Of a stretch of 6,766 bases of DNA, positions 5,361 through 6,766 are shown in pieces. The notes below the pieces were generated by a model. The model was not told where the DNA came from. It saw only the letters and a list, made by a program, of their open reading frames with translations, and did no database searches. This DNA comes from Acidobacteriota bacterium (GTDB lineage Bacteria; Acidobacteriota; Terriglobia; Terriglobales; Acidobacteriaceae): NCBI GenBank assembly GCA_003225615.1, contig QIAS01000226.1:1-6766 (forward strand), read 5' to 3'. The position numbers were made by a program, and so were the translations under genes. Positions within the stretch are counted from its first letter, which is position 1; each line of letters begins with the position of its first letter.

Positions 5361-6766
5361 ATGCGCCGTATGCGCCGGTCCCTGTCGACTCTGGTTTGCC
5401 TGCTGCTGGCAACCCAGTTGTATGCCGAGAAAATTAAGCCGCTGCCCGCGCGCGTTGCTGCAGCCCTCTCGGACGCCGATCTCTCCCGCGGTTTCTGGGG
5501 CATCGAGGTAGTATCCCTTTCCACTGGCCGCACTCTCTACACCCAGAATGCTGACAAGCTTTTCACTCCGGCATCGAATACCAAGCTCTTTACCACCGCC
5601 GCCGCATTAGCGCTGATAGGCCCCGATTACAAGTTTCATACCACGGTAGAAACATCCGGCATGCTGGATCGCTATGGCCGCCTCACCGGCGATCTCGTGC
5701 TGGTCGGGCGCGGCGATCCCAACCTTTCCGGGCGAGCGCTGCCCTATGACTTGAGCGCGCAACGCAGCGATCATCCCATTGAGGTCTTGGAGCATCTGGC
5801 CGACTCCCTCGTACAAAAGGGCGTCAAATATGTAGACGGCGACATCATCGCCGACGACTCCTACTTCGCCTTTGAGCGCTACGGTGAAGGCTGGAGCCAG
5901 GACGACCTGGTATGGGCGGATGGCGCCCCGGTTTCGGCGCTCACCATCAATGACAACGTGGTGTTCGTCAACATCCTGCCTGCGGATCGCCCCGGCGAAC
6001 GTGCCTTCGTAAGCGTTGCACCATTCGCCGATTACTACCGCATCGACAATCGCATCATCACTACGCCCGGGGGCACGGGGCGGAAAATTTTCATCAACCG
6101 CGAGCCCGGATCCACCGTGCTGACGCTCTGGGGCAACATGCCACTCGACGATGTGGGGGCCAACGAAGCCCTTGCCATCGAAGACCCGGCCAAGTTTGCC
6201 GCTCAGTTGTTCCGCAGCCTGCTCGAAAAACGGGGCATCGCAGTCTATGGCAGCCAGCGCACCCACCACACCGAACTCGCCAGCCTTTCGACCTTCTCCG
6301 TTACCACCATCGCGCCCTCGCGCGGCGGCAATGACAGCCAATCCCGTCCCATGACCAACCAGTCGCTCGTGCTGGCCAGCTACGAGTCCAAACCTCTGGT
6401 CGAAGATGTTCAGGTGATCAACAAGGTCAGTCAGAACCTGCACGCGGAAATTCTGCTGCGGCTTCTCGGACGCGAGAAGGGAACGGCCGGCACGGTCGAG
6501 GGTGGACTGGAAGTGCTGCGCGGCTTTCTCACCCAGGCAGGCATCCCGAGTGACCAATATCTCTTCTACGATGGCTCTGGCTTGTCACGCCAAAACCTGG
6601 TCACGCCGCACGCGGTGGTGCAACTTCTGAGATATACCGCCAGCCAACCTTGGGGAGCCCTCTATCACGATACGTTTCCAGTGGCCGGCATTGATGGCTC
6701 GCTCTCGGACCGCTTCAATAACACCCTGCGCGGACGGGTTTTTGCGAAAACCGGAGCACTCGGAGG
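5361..6766 (+). CDS. dacB: D-alanyl-D-alanine carboxypeptidase/endopeptidase PBP4, peptidase S13 (partial, runs off the end)
   Basis: The window holds 468 codons with no stop before its end. PBP4 enzymes cut the terminal D-Ala of peptidoglycan stem peptides, and often D-Ala cross-links, in the periplasm. A signal peptide (Arg-rich start, hydrophobic 7-21) ends in LYA, with likely cleavage after A22. C13 is not in a lipobox. All three penicillin-binding motifs are visible: SxxK at S72-K75 within TPASNTKLFTT, SxN at S357-N359 within KVSQNLHAEIL, and KTG at 463-465. The 285-residue gap between SxxK and SxN matches the large inserted domains typical of S13. Other conserved pieces are LVLVGRGDPNLSG and FYDGSGLSRQNLVTP. 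The ATG at 5361 gives MRRMRRS, and the ATG at 5370 is also possible. Neither has a Shine-Dalgarno sequence. It is divergent from xseA with 84 bases between. The motifs are complete, so the enzyme is probably active. Confidence 0.95.
   Translation, partial: MRRMRRSLSTLVCLLLATQLYAEKIKPLPARVAAALSDADLSRGFWGIEVVSLSTGRTLYTQNADKLFTPASNTKLFTTAAALALIGPDYKFHTTVETSGMLDRYGRLTGDLVLVGRGDPNLSGRALPYDLSAQRSDHPIEVLEHLADSLVQKGVKYVDGDIIADDSYFAFERYGEGWSQDDLVWADGAPVSALTINDNVVFVNILPADRPGERAFVSVAPFADYYRIDNRIITTPGGTGRKIFINREPGSTVLTLWGNMPLDDVGANEALAIEDPAKFAAQLFRSLLEKRGIAVYGSQRTHHTELASLSTFSVTTIAPSRGGNDSQSRPMTNQSLVLASYESKPLVEDVQVINKVSQNLHAEILLRLLGREKGTAGTVEGGLEVLRGFLTQAGIPSDQYLFYDGSGLSRQNLVTPHAVVQLLRYTASQPWGALYHDTFPVAGIDGSLSDRFNNTLRGRVFAKTGALG

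Noticed and set aside
5607..6557. Minus-strand open frame of 316 codons opposite dacB
   Set aside because: The + strand frame contains the SxxK, SxN and KTG motifs and a signal peptide. The minus frame is low-complexity in character (Gly/Ala/Asp/Val-rich) and typical of a shadow frame.

Overview
The window is bacterial and compact. It reads as moderately GC-rich by eye, with long coding frames, short gaps, GC-ending codons, and GTG starts beside ATG starts. The order xseA - cdaA - ybbR/cdaR - glmM - Sir2, together with the wording of the XseA and GlmM motifs, suggests Acidobacteriota or a related soil lineage. That placement is inference from remembered family patterns, not from a search.

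Layout from left to right. Bases 1-89 probably hold the last codons of a + strand gene that converges on the main cluster. From 132 to 5276 five genes lie on the minus strand, listed here in transcription order. xseA (5276-3909) encodes the exonuclease VII large subunit. cdaA (3815-2966) encodes the membrane diadenylate cyclase, but its frame is broken. ybbR/cdaR (2963-2295) encodes the membrane-anchored CdaA partner. glmM (2268-889) encodes phosphoglucosamine mutase. The last gene (872-132) encodes a class III sirtuin deacylase. The gaps from cdaA onward are 2, 26 and 16 bases, so cdaA-cdaR-glmM-sirtuin is very probably one transcript. A 93-base gap with a palindrome separates xseA from cdaA. 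On the + strand, starting at 5361 and running off the right end, is a penicillin-binding protein 4 / DacB-type D-Ala-D-Ala carboxypeptidase, divergent from xseA across an 84-base gap.

The themes are cell wall and c-di-AMP. GlmM makes glucosamine-1-phosphate for UDP-GlcNAc and peptidoglycan. CdaA makes c-di-AMP and is controlled by CdaR and GlmM in studied Firmicutes. DacB trims peptidoglycan. The sirtuin adds a possible link to acyl-lysine and NAD status.

The most notable observation is in cdaA. About 38 bases appear to be missing at 3224-3227. This removes the conserved RHR nucleotide-binding motif and shifts the frame. The rest of the conserved domain continues cleanly in another frame and stops 2 bases before cdaR. 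This is either a very recent loss of c-di-AMP synthase activity or an assembly or sequencing error. I found no mobile element, CRISPR array, tRNA, rRNA or clearly new system.
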